In this document: in pieces, positions 53,483 through 61,988 of the stretch
How positions within the stretch are numbered: the stretch's first letter is position 1
Layout of the letters: each line of letters starts with the position of its first letter
Assembly (NCBI RefSeq): GCF_000718165.1
Contig: NZ_JOEY01000060.1
Location: forward strand, 1 to 64,000
Origin: Streptomyces fulvoviolaceus
GTDB lineage: Bacteria > Actinomycetota > Actinomycetes > Streptomycetales > Streptomycetaceae
Length of the DNA stretch: 64,000 nt
Direction: 5' to 3'
Program-made: the position numbers and the translations under genes
Notes under the pieces: model-generated
Told to the model about the DNA's origin: nothing
The model's input: the letters and a program-made list of their open reading frames with translations, nothing else
Database searches by the model: none

Positions 53483-54442
53483 CTACGCCCGGGCCCGCGA
53501 GCGGTAGACGGTGGGCGAGGTGCCGTAGGCCTCGCGGAACGCGCGGCTGAACACGGCGAGGTCGGTGAACCCCCAGCGGACGCAGATCTCGGTGAGGGTG
53601 GCGTCGCCTCCCCGGAGCGTCAGCAGGTCACGTCGGCACCGCTCCAGCCGCTGACGCCGGATCACTTGGGACACCGTCTGTCCCCGGCGGGCGAACATGC
53701 GCTGGAGCTGGCGCGTCGACACGAAGTGCGCCTGCGCGACGCGTTCCGGGGACAGGTCCGGATCACCGAGATGCTCGTCGATGTAGGTGTCGATCTGCCG
53801 CAACAGGCCCGCGTGGCGATCAGTGTCGGCACCGAGGCCGTGCGCCTCTGTCGCGATGGTCGCCACCAGATCGCCGATCTCGTCTGCGATCCGGGTGGCG
53901 CCGCCCTCACTGACGGCCGGCTTCTCGACGAGCAGGTCCGTCAGCATCCTGCTCAGCACGCCGGTGATGCCGCTGGCGCCGTCCAGGGTCCGGCAGGTGA
54001 GCGAGGCCGACTCGCTGTCGCTGAGCTTGATCGTGTCGCGGGGCCAGGTGAAGACGGCGAGGTCCCAGTGGGGAGAGGCGGCATCCGAACGCAGCCACCA
54101 GTGAAAGGGGCGATCTGTCTCGTAAACGACGAAGTCGCCGGGGCGAAGGGTCGCTTCGTGCCCGTCCTGCGCGGCGCGTGCCTCACCCCGGCGGACCAGG
54201 CAGACCTGGAAGTAGCGCTCGCCGTCGCGCCGCAGCAGTTGCTGCGTGCGGATGACGTCCTGGTCCACGGAGCGGACTCCCGACACCCTCAGGTGGCCGA
54301 GGAAGCCGCTGCGCACGGCACCGTCGAACATGCCGCAGTCCCGTTCGACGTCCACGTCGAGGCTGACGAAATGGTCCCGAAGGAGGTCCCGCCAGCTCTC
54401 CCGCCGACTGGTGATCGTCTCGCTCAACCCCGCCCCTGTCAT
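53483..54442 (-). CDS. AraC-family transcriptional regulator with AraC-binding-like domain
   Basis: A 319-residue regulator. The N-terminal half has the AraC_binding_2 pattern (QVCLVRRGEARAAQDGHEATLRPGDFVVYETDRPFHWW) found in activators of catabolic operons. The C-terminal half has the two AraC helix-turn-helices, from YIDEHLGDPDLSPERVAQAHFVSTRQLQRMF to FTDLAVFSRAFREAYGTSPTVYR. I chose ATG 54442 with GAGG upstream. It is convergent with the reductase and divergent from moaE and probably controls both halves of the Mo module. Confidence 0.9.
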   Translation of the reverse strand: MTGAGLSETITSRRESWRDLLRDHFVSLDVDVERDCGMFDGAVRSGFLGHLRVSGVRSVDQDVIRTQQLLRRDGERYFQVCLVRRGEARAAQDGHEATLRPGDFVVYETDRPFHWWLRSDAASPHWDLAVFTWPRDTIKLSDSESASLTCRTLDGASGITGVLSRMLTDLLVEKPAVSEGGATRIADEIGDLVATIATEAHGLGADTDRHAGLLRQIDTYIDEHLGDPDLSPERVAQAHFVSTRQLQRMFARRGQTVSQVIRRQRLERCRRDLLTLRGGDATLTEICVRWGFTDLAVFSRAFREAYGTSPTVYRSRARA

Positions 54443-54643
54443 GACCGTACCTCGCTCGAATCCCGTGCCCACCCGGCGTTGGAGGAGTGCTCGTTCGCGC
54501 ATTCTTGGGCCATCTCCATAGGCGGATCGTTGTCGCCATGTAAAAAGCCGGAAAACTCCGATTCCGCGGTGCATTCCGTCGCCGCCGGTCAAATGCCTGT
54601 CGCGAAGGCCCCTGTGGTCGCGGGCCCAGGCCCGTGAGGATGA

Positions 54644-55246
54644 ATGCCAGTGCCGAAGATCCAGAATCCGAGGGAACGCATCGTGATTGCCACCGTGAAT
54701 GATCAGATCCGCTGTCCGGAAGAACCGGAGGAACGGGGCGAGGACGTCCGAGTGGGCCTCACCCGCGACCGCGTCCCGGTTGCCGAGGCGATCGAGTGGG
54801 TGACCGTGCCGTACTGCGGCGCGGTTGTCACGTTCACCGGCATGGTGCGCGACAGCAACGACGACTTGGCGGGTCGCCGTACCGGGATCATCGGGATCGA
54901 CTACGAGGCGTACGACCGGCACGTCGAACCGCGACTTCGCCAGATCGCCCGCGCCGCCCACGACCGGTGGCCCGCCCTCGGGCGCGTGGCGTTGTTCCAC
55001 CGCATCGGGCCGGTGCCGGTCACCGAGGCGAGCGTCCTGGTCGTGGTGTCCGCACCCCACCGCAGCGAGGCGTTCACGGCCGCCCGCTTCTGCATCGACG
55101 TGCTCAAGACGTCCGTTCCGGTGTGGAAGCGTGAACACAGCGGGGACGGCATGAACGGCTGGGTGGCGACCGGGAACCAGATCGACGACGTCACCGCCGC
55201 GGCGCACCGCTGGGACCTCACCCGGACCCCGGAAAGTGGGGCGTGA
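54644..55246 (+). CDS. moaE: Molybdopterin synthase large subunit MoaE
   Basis: A 200-residue protein of the MoaE family, which with MoaD converts cPMP to molybdopterin. The MoaE body is ATFTGMVRD-like (GAVVTFTGMVRDSNDD), then IDYEAYDRHVEPRLRQ, and the active-site stretch PVWKREHSGDGMNGWV with a conserved Lys. The N-terminus is 30-40 residues longer than usual. A GTG at 54683 with GAGGG upstream is a second possible start. The stop overlaps the moaA start. Confidence 0.92.
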   Translation: MPVPKIQNPRERIVIATVNDQIRCPEEPEERGEDVRVGLTRDRVPVAEAIEWVTVPYCGAVVTFTGMVRDSNDDLAGRRTGIIGIDYEAYDRHVEPRLRQIARAAHDRWPALGRVALFHRIGPVPVTEASVLVVVSAPHRSEAFTAARFCIDVLKTSVPVWKREHSGDGMNGWVATGNQIDDVTAAAHRWDLTRTPESGA

Positions 55247-56259
55247 TGATCCAGCCTCTCGTCGACCGCCGGTACCGTCACCTGCGCGACCTGCGGATCT
55301 CCGTCACCGACCGGTGCAACCTCCGCTGCCGGTACTGCATGCCGCGCGAGCACTTCGGCCCGGGACACCCCTACCTGGAGCCCGCCGTCCTGCTGACCTT
55401 CGACGAAATCGCGCGCCTGGCTCGGGTGTTCGCCTCCCTCGGCGTGCGCAAGATCCGGCTCACCGGGGGCGAGCCGCTGCTGCGGCGCGGCGTCGCGGAC
55501 CTCGTGACGCAGCTCGCCGCGATACCCGGGCTCGATCTCGCGATGACGACCAACGGTCTGCTGCTGCCGGCTATGGCGGAAGGACTCGCTGAGGCCGGGC
55601 TGCGCCGGGTGACGGTGAGCCTGGACTCGCTCGACGACACCGTGTTCCGGGCCATCGCCGACACGGCGGTTCCGGTGCGCCGGGTCCTCGACGGGATCGA
55701 CGCAGCGGCACGCGCCGGCCTGACTCCCGTCAAGGTGAACATGGTGGTGAAGCGGGGAGTCAACGACGGGTGCGTGCTGCCGATGGTCGAGCGGTTCCGG
55801 GGCAGCGGCCACATCGTCCGCTTCATCGAGTACATGGACGTGGGGGCCACAAACGAATGGCAGCTCGGTGAGGTGCTGCCCGCCGCCGAGATCGTGCGCC
55901 TGATCGACGACCGTCACCCGCTCGAACCGCTCGGCGCGACCGCCGCCGGCGAGGTGGCCACCCGCTACCGCTACAGGGACGGCGCCGGGGAGATCGGTGT
56001 CATCGGCTCGGTGACGCGGCCGTTCTGCGGGGACTGCACGCGAGCCCGGTTGTCAGCCGACGGAAAGGTGCACACGTGCCTGTTCTCCTCCGGCGGGACC
56101 GACCTGCGGGCATTGCTGCGAGCAGGCGCCTCCGACGAGGAACTGCACTCGGCCGTCCGCGCACTCTGGGGCGCCCGGGAGGACCGCTATTCGGAGTTGC
56201 GCGGGCGCCGCACACGATCGAGCAGCGATCGGGTGGAGATGTCCTACATCGGCGGATGA
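55246..56259 (+). CDS. moaA: GTP 3',8-cyclase MoaA
   Basis: A radical SAM enzyme of about 337 residues that makes the first intermediate of molybdenum cofactor. The radical SAM Cys triad is in DRCNLRCRYCMP, the second cluster in CGDCTRARLSADGKVHTCLF, and the C-terminal GG is in SYIGG. All functional residues look intact. The start may be GTG 55243 (overlap GTGA) or ATG 55246 (overlap TGATG). It lies between moaE and moaD. Confidence 0.95.
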   Translation: MIQPLVDRRYRHLRDLRISVTDRCNLRCRYCMPREHFGPGHPYLEPAVLLTFDEIARLARVFASLGVRKIRLTGGEPLLRRGVADLVTQLAAIPGLDLAMTTNGLLLPAMAEGLAEAGLRRVTVSLDSLDDTVFRAIADTAVPVRRVLDGIDAAARAGLTPVKVNMVVKRGVNDGCVLPMVERFRGSGHIVRFIEYMDVGATNEWQLGEVLPAAEIVRLIDDRHPLEPLGATAAGEVATRYRYRDGAGEIGVIGSVTRPFCGDCTRARLSADGKVHTCLFSSGGTDLRALLRAGASDEELHSAVRALWGAREDRYSELRGRRTRSSSDRVEMSYIGG

Positions 56260-56284
56260 CCTGGACCGAAAGGTGGATCGGCTC

Positions 56285-56530
56285 ATGCCCACCATGCTTC
56301 TGTTCGCGACCGCGCGGGATGCGGCAGGCCGAGCGTGCGACATGATCCCCGGCAGCACACTCGGCGAGGTGCTCGACGAGGCACTACGGCGCTACGGCGC
56401 CGAGTTCGCCCAAGTGCTGGCGAACTCCCGGGTGTGGCTCAACGGAGAGATGTTGTACGACGACATGCGCGGCGCACCGTGCGAGGCAGACGACGAGATC
56501 GCCGTGCTGCCACCGATCAGCGGCGGATGA
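56285..56530 (+). CDS. moaD: Molybdopterin synthase sulfur carrier subunit MoaD
   Basis: An 81-residue ubiquitin-fold protein of the MoaD/ThiS family that ends in GG (LPPISGG), the residue pair needed for adenylation and thiocarboxylate formation. It partners with MoaE. GTG 56273 is a second possible start; ATG 56285 is preceded by AAAGG. The gene lies 25 bases after moaA. Confidence 0.9.
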   Translation: MPTMLLFATARDAAGRACDMIPGSTLGEVLDEALRRYGAEFAQVLANSRVWLNGEMLYDDMRGAPCEADDEIAVLPPISGG

Positions 56531-56569
56531 TCAGCGCCGCGTCTCCCGAAACGAGGACAGGTACCTGCA

Positions 56570-57058
56570 GTGAGCAGCGCCATGGGCACCCCGACCTGTG
56601 AAACCACCGTTCAGAATCGCGTTGCAGAGGTAATGGTCACTTGCCCCAAAACCTTGGAGCCGGACTCAAGGGTGGAAGACCTCCGATCCCTTTTCGACGA
56701 CGACCACGTCCACATGGCCCTTGTCGTCGCCGCCGACGGACGGCTCATCACGACAATCGAGCGACCCGACATCCACGAAGCCGCCTCGCATTCCGCGGCA
56801 GTCACAGAGTTCGGGACTCTCGTCGGCAGAACGGTGCCGGCGTCGTACCCGCTCGATGCCGCGACATCAGCGATGAAAAATAAGGCGCGACGCCGGTTGG
56901 CGGTGGTCGATGATTTCGGTCGACTACTGGGGCTGCTCTGCCTGAAGCGAGACGGAAACGGCTACTGCTCGAACGAGGGGATCCGCGCCCGTGCCCACAG
57001 CGCCGGAGTCCACCCACCGCAGGTGGTCGCCGTGAGCGACCCAGGCCCTGGCACGTGA
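56570..57058 (+). CDS. CBS-domain pair protein
   Basis: A 162-residue protein made of two CBS motifs (about 17-70 and 85-132: VAEVMVTCPKTLEPDSRVED ... ARRRLAVVDDFGRLLGLLCL) and a tail ending GYCSNEGIRAR. CBS pairs bind adenosyl ligands and control partner proteins. It follows moaD by 39 bases and may monitor cofactor or energy status for the module. Its precise role is unknown. An ATG at 56582 is a second possible start. Confidence 0.85.
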   Translation: MSSAMGTPTCETTVQNRVAEVMVTCPKTLEPDSRVEDLRSLFDDDHVHMALVVAADGRLITTIERPDIHEAASHSAAVTEFGTLVGRTVPASYPLDAATSAMKNKARRRLAVVDDFGRLLGLLCLKRDGNGYCSNEGIRARAHSAGVHPPQVVAVSDPGPGT

Positions 57059-57152
57059 AGCCGAAGGACGTAGGCGATCGCACTCAGGCACAGCGCCGCA
57101 TCGGCCGCGACCCACGGTTCGGCCAACTCCTTGCCCTCTCCGTCGCACGCAC

Positions 57153-57468
57153 CTAGCCTGACTTTGTGCCGCCAATAAACAAAACCCGAACGCACAACGC
57201 CGTGCCGGGCAACACCCTCACCCAACTCCGCATCGCGCTGACCACCTTCTTCGCCCTCGACGGCTTCATCTTCGCCGACTGGGTCGTCCGCATCCCCGCC
57301 ATCAAGGAACAGACAGGCGCCTCCGCCACCACCCTGGGCCTCGCCCTCCTCGGCGTCTCCGCCGGCGCTGTCATCACGATGATGCTCACCGGCCGCCTCT
57401 GCCGCCGCTACGGCAACCACCAGGTCACCGTCGCCTGCGCCGTCCTCCTCTCCCTCAGCATCGCCCTG
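57153..57468 (+). repeat. Direct repeat of an MFS gene 5' end, copy 2
   Basis: The partner of the copy at 49566-49881, 7587 bases apart with no gaps. It covers the promoter-proximal bases and the first 101 codons of the MFS gene. Confidence 0.9.
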
Positions 57469-58194
57469 GGCGCCGGGCTCGGCGGCCTTGTCGCCGGGAC
57501 GCTGTCTCCCACGCAACACCTGCTCGGCCTCGCCGGGATCGGCCTGCTCGTCACCGCCCTCGCGTGCCGTAGCCTGCTGCGCCTCCAGCCTCCGGCTCCG
57601 CCGGAGAGCGCACCTCGGGACAAGCCCGCACAGCACCGGCTGAGCCCCCGTACCCGCGGTCTCGTGATCACCTTCGGGCTGATCGCCCTGTGCACCGCCT
57701 ACGGCGAGGGAGCTCTGGCCGACTGGGGCGCGCTGCACCTGGAACAGGACCTGCACGCCACACCGGGCGTCGCGGCCGTCGGCTACTCCTGTTTCGCGCT
57801 CGCCATGACCATCGGCCGACTGACCGGCACCCAGCTGCTCGAACGCCTGGGCCAGACCCGCACGTTGGTGGTCGGCGGCACGACCGCCGCGCTCGGCATG
57901 CTGCTCGCCGCGCTCGCGCCCGCCCTGTGGGTCGCCCTCCTCGGCTTCGTCATCACCGGGCTCGGTCTCGCCAACCTGTTCCCCGTCGCCGTCGAACGCG
58001 CCGGCGCCCTGGCCGGCCCCGACGGAGTCGCGATCGCGTCCACGCTCGGCTACGGCGGCATGCTCCTGGGGCCACCCGCCATCGGGTTCATGGCGGACTG
58101 GTTCTCCCTTCCCACCGCCCTCACCAGCGTGGCGGCACTGGCTGCGGCGGCCGTGGCCATCGCGTTCACCACGCGACGTGCGGCAGCGCACTGA
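57166..58194 (+). CDS. MFS transporter, short form
   Basis: A 342-residue MFS transporter (MPPINKTRTHNAVPGNTLTQLR). It is about 60 residues shorter than the usual 400 of this YbjJ-like group. The shortfall seems to fall at SIAL-GAGLGGL (residues 98-105), where one would expect a stretch of about two helices; this is also the point where the copy at 49579 breaks. The gene may thus hold an in-frame deletion and work poorly. The start is GTG 57166, as in the truncated copy. Confidence 0.8.
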   Translation: MPPINKTRTHNAVPGNTLTQLRIALTTFFALDGFIFADWVVRIPAIKEQTGASATTLGLALLGVSAGAVITMMLTGRLCRRYGNHQVTVACAVLLSLSIALGAGLGGLVAGTLSPTQHLLGLAGIGLLVTALACRSLLRLQPPAPPESAPRDKPAQHRLSPRTRGLVITFGLIALCTAYGEGALADWGALHLEQDLHATPGVAAVGYSCFALAMTIGRLTGTQLLERLGQTRTLVVGGTTAALGMLLAALAPALWVALLGFVITGLGLANLFPVAVERAGALAGPDGVAIASTLGYGGMLLGPPAIGFMADWFSLPTALTSVAALAAAAVAIAFTTRRAAAH

Positions 58195-58588
58195 TCGCAC
58201 GTCCCTCCGGTCCGGGACTCCGCTGGGCGGTTCGCAGCGTGTCGACCAGCAACATGGCGATGGTCGTGGGGCCCACCCCGCCGGGGACGGGCGTGACGCG
58301 ACCGCCCGATGCCGTCGAGTTCTTCGGAACGGACGTCGCCGGCCAGGCCCGAGGGCGTCCGACGGATGCCTTTATCGATGACGACGGCGCCGGGCCTGGC
58401 GTGTTGGGGGCCGATGAGCCCGCGGACACCGGTGGTGACCACGACGATGTCGGCGGGCCGGGTGACCGCGGCGAGGTCGGTGGGGAACTCGTGGGCCACC
58501 GACACTGTCGCCCCGCGCCGCAGCAGCAGGTGCGTCAGGGGCTTGCCGACGAGCTCTCCCCGGCCGACCAGCCCTGTGGGCGTTCTCG
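58166..58588 (-). pseudogene. folD: Decayed folD fragment (methylene-THF dehydrogenase/cyclohydrolase, C-terminal part)
   Basis: On the minus strand the frame gives GLVGRGELVGKPLTHLLLRRGATVSVAH and GVRGLIGPQHARPGAVVIDKGIRRTPSGLAGDV, the classic second half of FolD. A frameshift at about 58302-58310 then moves the reading to GGRVTPVPGGVGPTTIAMLLVDTL, the PGGVGPMT motif. The N-terminal half is missing, replaced by the end of the LysR gene. It is a relic, and it lies next to a formate dehydrogenase gene, the same one-carbon theme. Confidence 0.85.
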
Positions 58589-59503
58589 CTAGTCGGGCAC
58601 CCGTTCCAGCGCGGCGGCGACGCCGGCCCTGCCGACGACGTCGATGAGTGCCTGGCCGATCACGGAGACGGGCTCGCGCGCCGGGAGGACCAGGCCGATC
58701 CGCTCGGTGCGGACCGGGCTGACCAGGGCGACGGCGTGCATGCCCGCGGGGACGCCGAAGACGTGCAGCCAGGCGTGCGGCACGATGCTCGCCCACTGAC
58801 CGGCCCTGACCTGTGCGAACAGGGAGGCGATCGAGTCGGTCTCCACGCGCGGGGTCACGGAGACGCCCACCTCCTCGAACACCGCGTCGAGGACCTGGCG
58901 CCCCTGCATCATCGGGTGCAGCAGGCACAGGGGGTACCGGGCCGCCTCCTCCCAGGAGATGTCGGCGGGGGCGGTAGCCGTGGTGGGCCGCTGGGTCAGG
59001 AGTACATAGCGCTCCCGGTACAGCGGGACGAACTTGAAGTCGTGCGCCGCGACGGAGCTGTGGTAGGTCACGGCGGCGTCGAGTTCGTACGTCCGGAGTC
59101 TGTTCACGATGTCCTCGGCCCGCAGGTCGGCGAAGACCTGGACGGTCGCCAACGGGTTGGCCGTGCAGAACGGCTGGGTCAGCAGCGCGACCGCCGTGGC
59201 CGCCGTCGGGACGGTCCCGATGCGCAGCCGGCCGCTCAACCCCGCGCGCAGCGCCTGGATCTCGCCCTCCATCGCGTCACGGTCGGCGAGGATGCGCTGG
59301 GCCCACAGGACGACCCGCTCGCCCTCCGGTGTGAGTCCGTCGAACCTGCGCCCCCGCTGGACCAAGGGGATGCCGAGCTCTTCCTCCAGCTTCCGGATGC
59401 CCTCGGACAGGGCCGGCTGGGAGACGTAGCAGGCCTGCGCCGCCTTGGCGAAGTGGCGGGCGCGGGCGAGCGCGACGAGGTACTCGAGTTGACGGAGCAG
59501 CAC
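58589..59503 (-). CDS. LysR-family transcriptional regulator
   Basis: A 304-residue LysR regulator. Helix-turn-helix: LRQLEYLVALARARHFAKAAQACYVSQPALSEGIRKLEEEL. The effector domain has RLRIGTVPTAATAVALL and later CLLHPMMQGRQVLDAVFEEVG. It is divergent from the formate dehydrogenase gene, a pairing seen in other actinobacteria, and likely activates it. The start is GTG 59503 because the winged helix begins there. A palindrome lies between the two genes. Confidence 0.92.
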   Translation of the reverse strand: MLLRQLEYLVALARARHFAKAAQACYVSQPALSEGIRKLEEELGIPLVQRGRRFDGLTPEGERVVLWAQRILADRDAMEGEIQALRAGLSGRLRIGTVPTAATAVALLTQPFCTANPLATVQVFADLRAEDIVNRLRTYELDAAVTYHSSVAAHDFKFVPLYRERYVLLTQRPTTATAPADISWEEAARYPLCLLHPMMQGRQVLDAVFEEVGVSVTPRVETDSIASLFAQVRAGQWASIVPHAWLHVFGVPAGMHAVALVSPVRTERIGLVLPAREPVSVIGQALIDVVGRAGVAAALERVPD

Positions 59504-59568
59504 TCCCCAATGATCCACCGCGCCGGCTGCCCGGGACCGGTGGCCGCGCCGGCGTGATCGGTGCGGCC

Positions 59569-59580
59569 TATCACGTGATA
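59569..59580. promoter_or_regulatory. Palindrome TATCACGTGATA between LysR and formate dehydrogenase genes
   Basis: A perfect 12-base palindrome, 66 bases before the LysR start and about 105 bases before the dehydrogenase start. It is a likely LysR binding site, and its overlapping T-N11-A pattern fits. Confidence 0.65.
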
Positions 59581-59684
59581 ACAACTTCCGCTTTGACCTC
59601 GCCCGATGTGCTGACGAAGAGTGAGAGGCGAACGGCCGGCGAGACACGTCCCGCCCGCGTGGGACGGAGAGGGCGTGACGCTCG

Positions 59685-61988
59685 ATGCCTGACATCGACG
59701 AACCGGACCAGAACGAGCTGTCCGTGACGGCTCCCAAGACCTGGGCCACCGGCGCGCCCGCGGTCGTGCACGCGTTGCGGTACGCGCTGAGCCAGACCTC
59801 GCCGAAGCGCACCGCGCTGACCCTCCTCAACATCAACCAGGCGAAGGGTTTCGACTGCCCGGGCTGTGCCTGGCCCGAGCCCGCGCCGGGCCGGCGGCAC
59901 CGCAACGAGTACTGCGAGAACGGCGCCAAGCACATCGCCGACGAGGCCACCTCGCGCCGGGTGACCGCCGAGTTCTTCCAGCGGTACTCGGTGGACGAAC
60001 TGAGCCGTAAGTCCGACTACTGGCTCAACCAGCAGGGCCGGCTGACCGAGCCGATGGTGCTGCGCGAGGGCGCGGACCACTACGAACCGATCGGCTGGGA
60101 CGAGGCGTTGGACCTCCTCGCCCGCGAACTGCGCGCCCTGGACCACCCGGACGAGGCGCTCTTCTACACCTCCGGGCGGCTGGCCAACGAACCGGCCTTC
60201 CTGCTCCAGCTGTTCGCGCGGGCCTTCGGCACCAACAACCTGCCGGACTGCTCCAACATGTGCCACGAGTCCAGCGGTTCGGCGCTGACCGAGACCCTGG
60301 GCATCGGCAAGGGCAGTGTCAGCCTCGACGACCTCTACAACGCCGACCTCGTCTTCGTCGTAGGACAGAACCCCGGCACCAACCACCCGCGCATGCTGTC
60401 CGCGCTGGAGGAGACCAAGCTCCGCGGTGGCAGTGTCGTCGCCGTCAATCCGCTGCCCGAGGCGGGACTGCTGCGTTTCAAGCATCCGCAGAAGGCGCGC
60501 GGCGTCATCGGCCGCGGCACCGACATCGCCGACCAGTTCCTGCAGATCCGGCCCGGCGGCGACCTCGCCCTGTTCCAGGCGCTGAACCTGATGCTGGTCG
60601 AGGCGGAGGACAAGGAGCCGGGCACCGTCCTGGACCGGGAGTTCATCGAGGCGCACACCACCGGCTACGACGCGTTCGCCGACCACATCCGCGACACGAC
60701 GTCATGGGACGCGGTCCTGCAGGCGACCGGCCTGAGCCGCGACGAGATCGAGCAGGTGCATCAACGCGTCCTGAAGAGCCGCAGCGTCATCGTCTGCTGG
60801 GCCATGGGTCTGACCCAGCACAAGCACGGCGTGCCCACCATCAGGGAGGTCGTCAACTTCCTTCTGCTGCGCGGCAACATCGGCCGGCCGGGCGCGGGTG
60901 TGTGCCCGGTCCGCGGGCACAGCAACGTGCAGGGCGACCGCACCATGGGCATCTGGGAACGCATGCCCCAGTTGTTCCTGGACCGGCTGGGCGAGGAGTT
61001 CCGGTTCACCGCGCCGACGGCGCACGGCCTGGACTCCGTCGACTCCATCCGGGCCATGCTCGACGGACGGGCCAAGGTCTTCCTCGGCGTCGCGGGCAAC
61101 TTCGTGCGGGCCACGCCCGACAGCGACGTCACCGAGCGCGCCATGCGCAACTGCCGTCTGACCGCGCACATTTCGACCAAGCTCAACCGGTCCCACGCGG
61201 TGTGCGGACGGACCGCGCTGATCCTGCCCACGCTCGGCCGCAGCGACCGGGACGTCCAGGCGGGCGGGGAGCAGTTCATGACGGTCGAGGACTCCATGAG
61301 CAAGGTCCACGCCACCCGCGGCAAGCTCGCTCCCGCGTCCGCACACCTCCTGAGCGAGGTGTCCATCATCAGCCGTCTCGCCCGCAAGGTCCTGGGGTCC
61401 GAACCGGACATCCCCTGGACGGACTTCGAGGCCGACTACGACGTCGTCCGCGACCGCATCGCCCAAGTCGTCGACGGGTTCGAGGACTTCAACGAGCGGG
61501 TCCGGCACCCCGGCGGTTTCCGGCTGCCCAATCCGGTCAACGACAAGGTGTTCCGCACGCCCAGCGGGAAGGCCGTGTTCACGGTCAACGACTTCACGAT
61601 GCTCCAGGCGCCCAAGGGCCATCTGGTCCTGCAGACCCTTCGGTCGCACGACCAGTGGAACACCATTCCCTACGCGATGGACGACCGCTACCGGGGCATC
61701 AAGGGCGGTCGGCGCGTCGTCCTCGTGAACGCGGCCGACCTCACCGACCTCGGCCTCGCGGACGGCAGCCTCGTCGACCTGATCAGCGTCTGGTCCGACG
61801 GCTCGGAACGCCGCGCGGACAGCTTCCGCGTGGTCGCCTATCCCACTCCCCCGGGTTCGGCCGCCGCCTACTACCCCGAGACCAATGTCCTGGTACCGCT
61901 CGACAGCGTCGCGGACATCAGCAACACCCCTACGTCGAAGAGCGTGATCGTCCGCCTGGAGCGGGCGGCGGAGCCGGCACCGGCGTGA
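59685..61988 (+). CDS. FdhF/YdeP-type molybdenum formate dehydrogenase alpha subunit
   Basis: A 767-residue bis-MGD oxidoreductase of the FdhF/YdeP family. The Mo-ligand region is DCSNMCHESSGSAL, close to the Cys/Sec loop of FDH-H; the CPGCAWPEP block is typical of YdeP proteins. Blocks GQNPGTNHPRML and VCPVRGHSNVQGDRTMGI fit the family. The activity is probably formate oxidation or a related reaction. Unlike classical FDH it lacks the full N-terminal 4Fe-4S motif of four Cys. Its bis-MGD cofactor may depend on the moa genes upstream. It has no Tat signal. Confidence 0.9.
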   Translation: MPDIDEPDQNELSVTAPKTWATGAPAVVHALRYALSQTSPKRTALTLLNINQAKGFDCPGCAWPEPAPGRRHRNEYCENGAKHIADEATSRRVTAEFFQRYSVDELSRKSDYWLNQQGRLTEPMVLREGADHYEPIGWDEALDLLARELRALDHPDEALFYTSGRLANEPAFLLQLFARAFGTNNLPDCSNMCHESSGSALTETLGIGKGSVSLDDLYNADLVFVVGQNPGTNHPRMLSALEETKLRGGSVVAVNPLPEAGLLRFKHPQKARGVIGRGTDIADQFLQIRPGGDLALFQALNLMLVEAEDKEPGTVLDREFIEAHTTGYDAFADHIRDTTSWDAVLQATGLSRDEIEQVHQRVLKSRSVIVCWAMGLTQHKHGVPTIREVVNFLLLRGNIGRPGAGVCPVRGHSNVQGDRTMGIWERMPQLFLDRLGEEFRFTAPTAHGLDSVDSIRAMLDGRAKVFLGVAGNFVRATPDSDVTERAMRNCRLTAHISTKLNRSHAVCGRTALILPTLGRSDRDVQAGGEQFMTVEDSMSKVHATRGKLAPASAHLLSEVSIISRLARKVLGSEPDIPWTDFEADYDVVRDRIAQVVDGFEDFNERVRHPGGFRLPNPVNDKVFRTPSGKAVFTVNDFTMLQAPKGHLVLQTLRSHDQWNTIPYAMDDRYRGIKGGRRVVLVNAADLTDLGLADGSLVDLISVWSDGSERRADSFRVVAYPTPPGSAAAYYPETNVLVPLDSVADISNTPTSKSVIVRLERAAEPAPA

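Noticed and set aside
54644..55246. moaE as a fusion with another domain because of its long N-terminus
   Set aside because: The extra 30-40 residues are polar and have no fold pattern; a later start explains them better.
49882..57152. A transposon or integrase that could explain the flanking repeats
   Set aside because: I found no transposase, integrase or tRNA end in or beside the module, so I call only repeats, not a mobile element.
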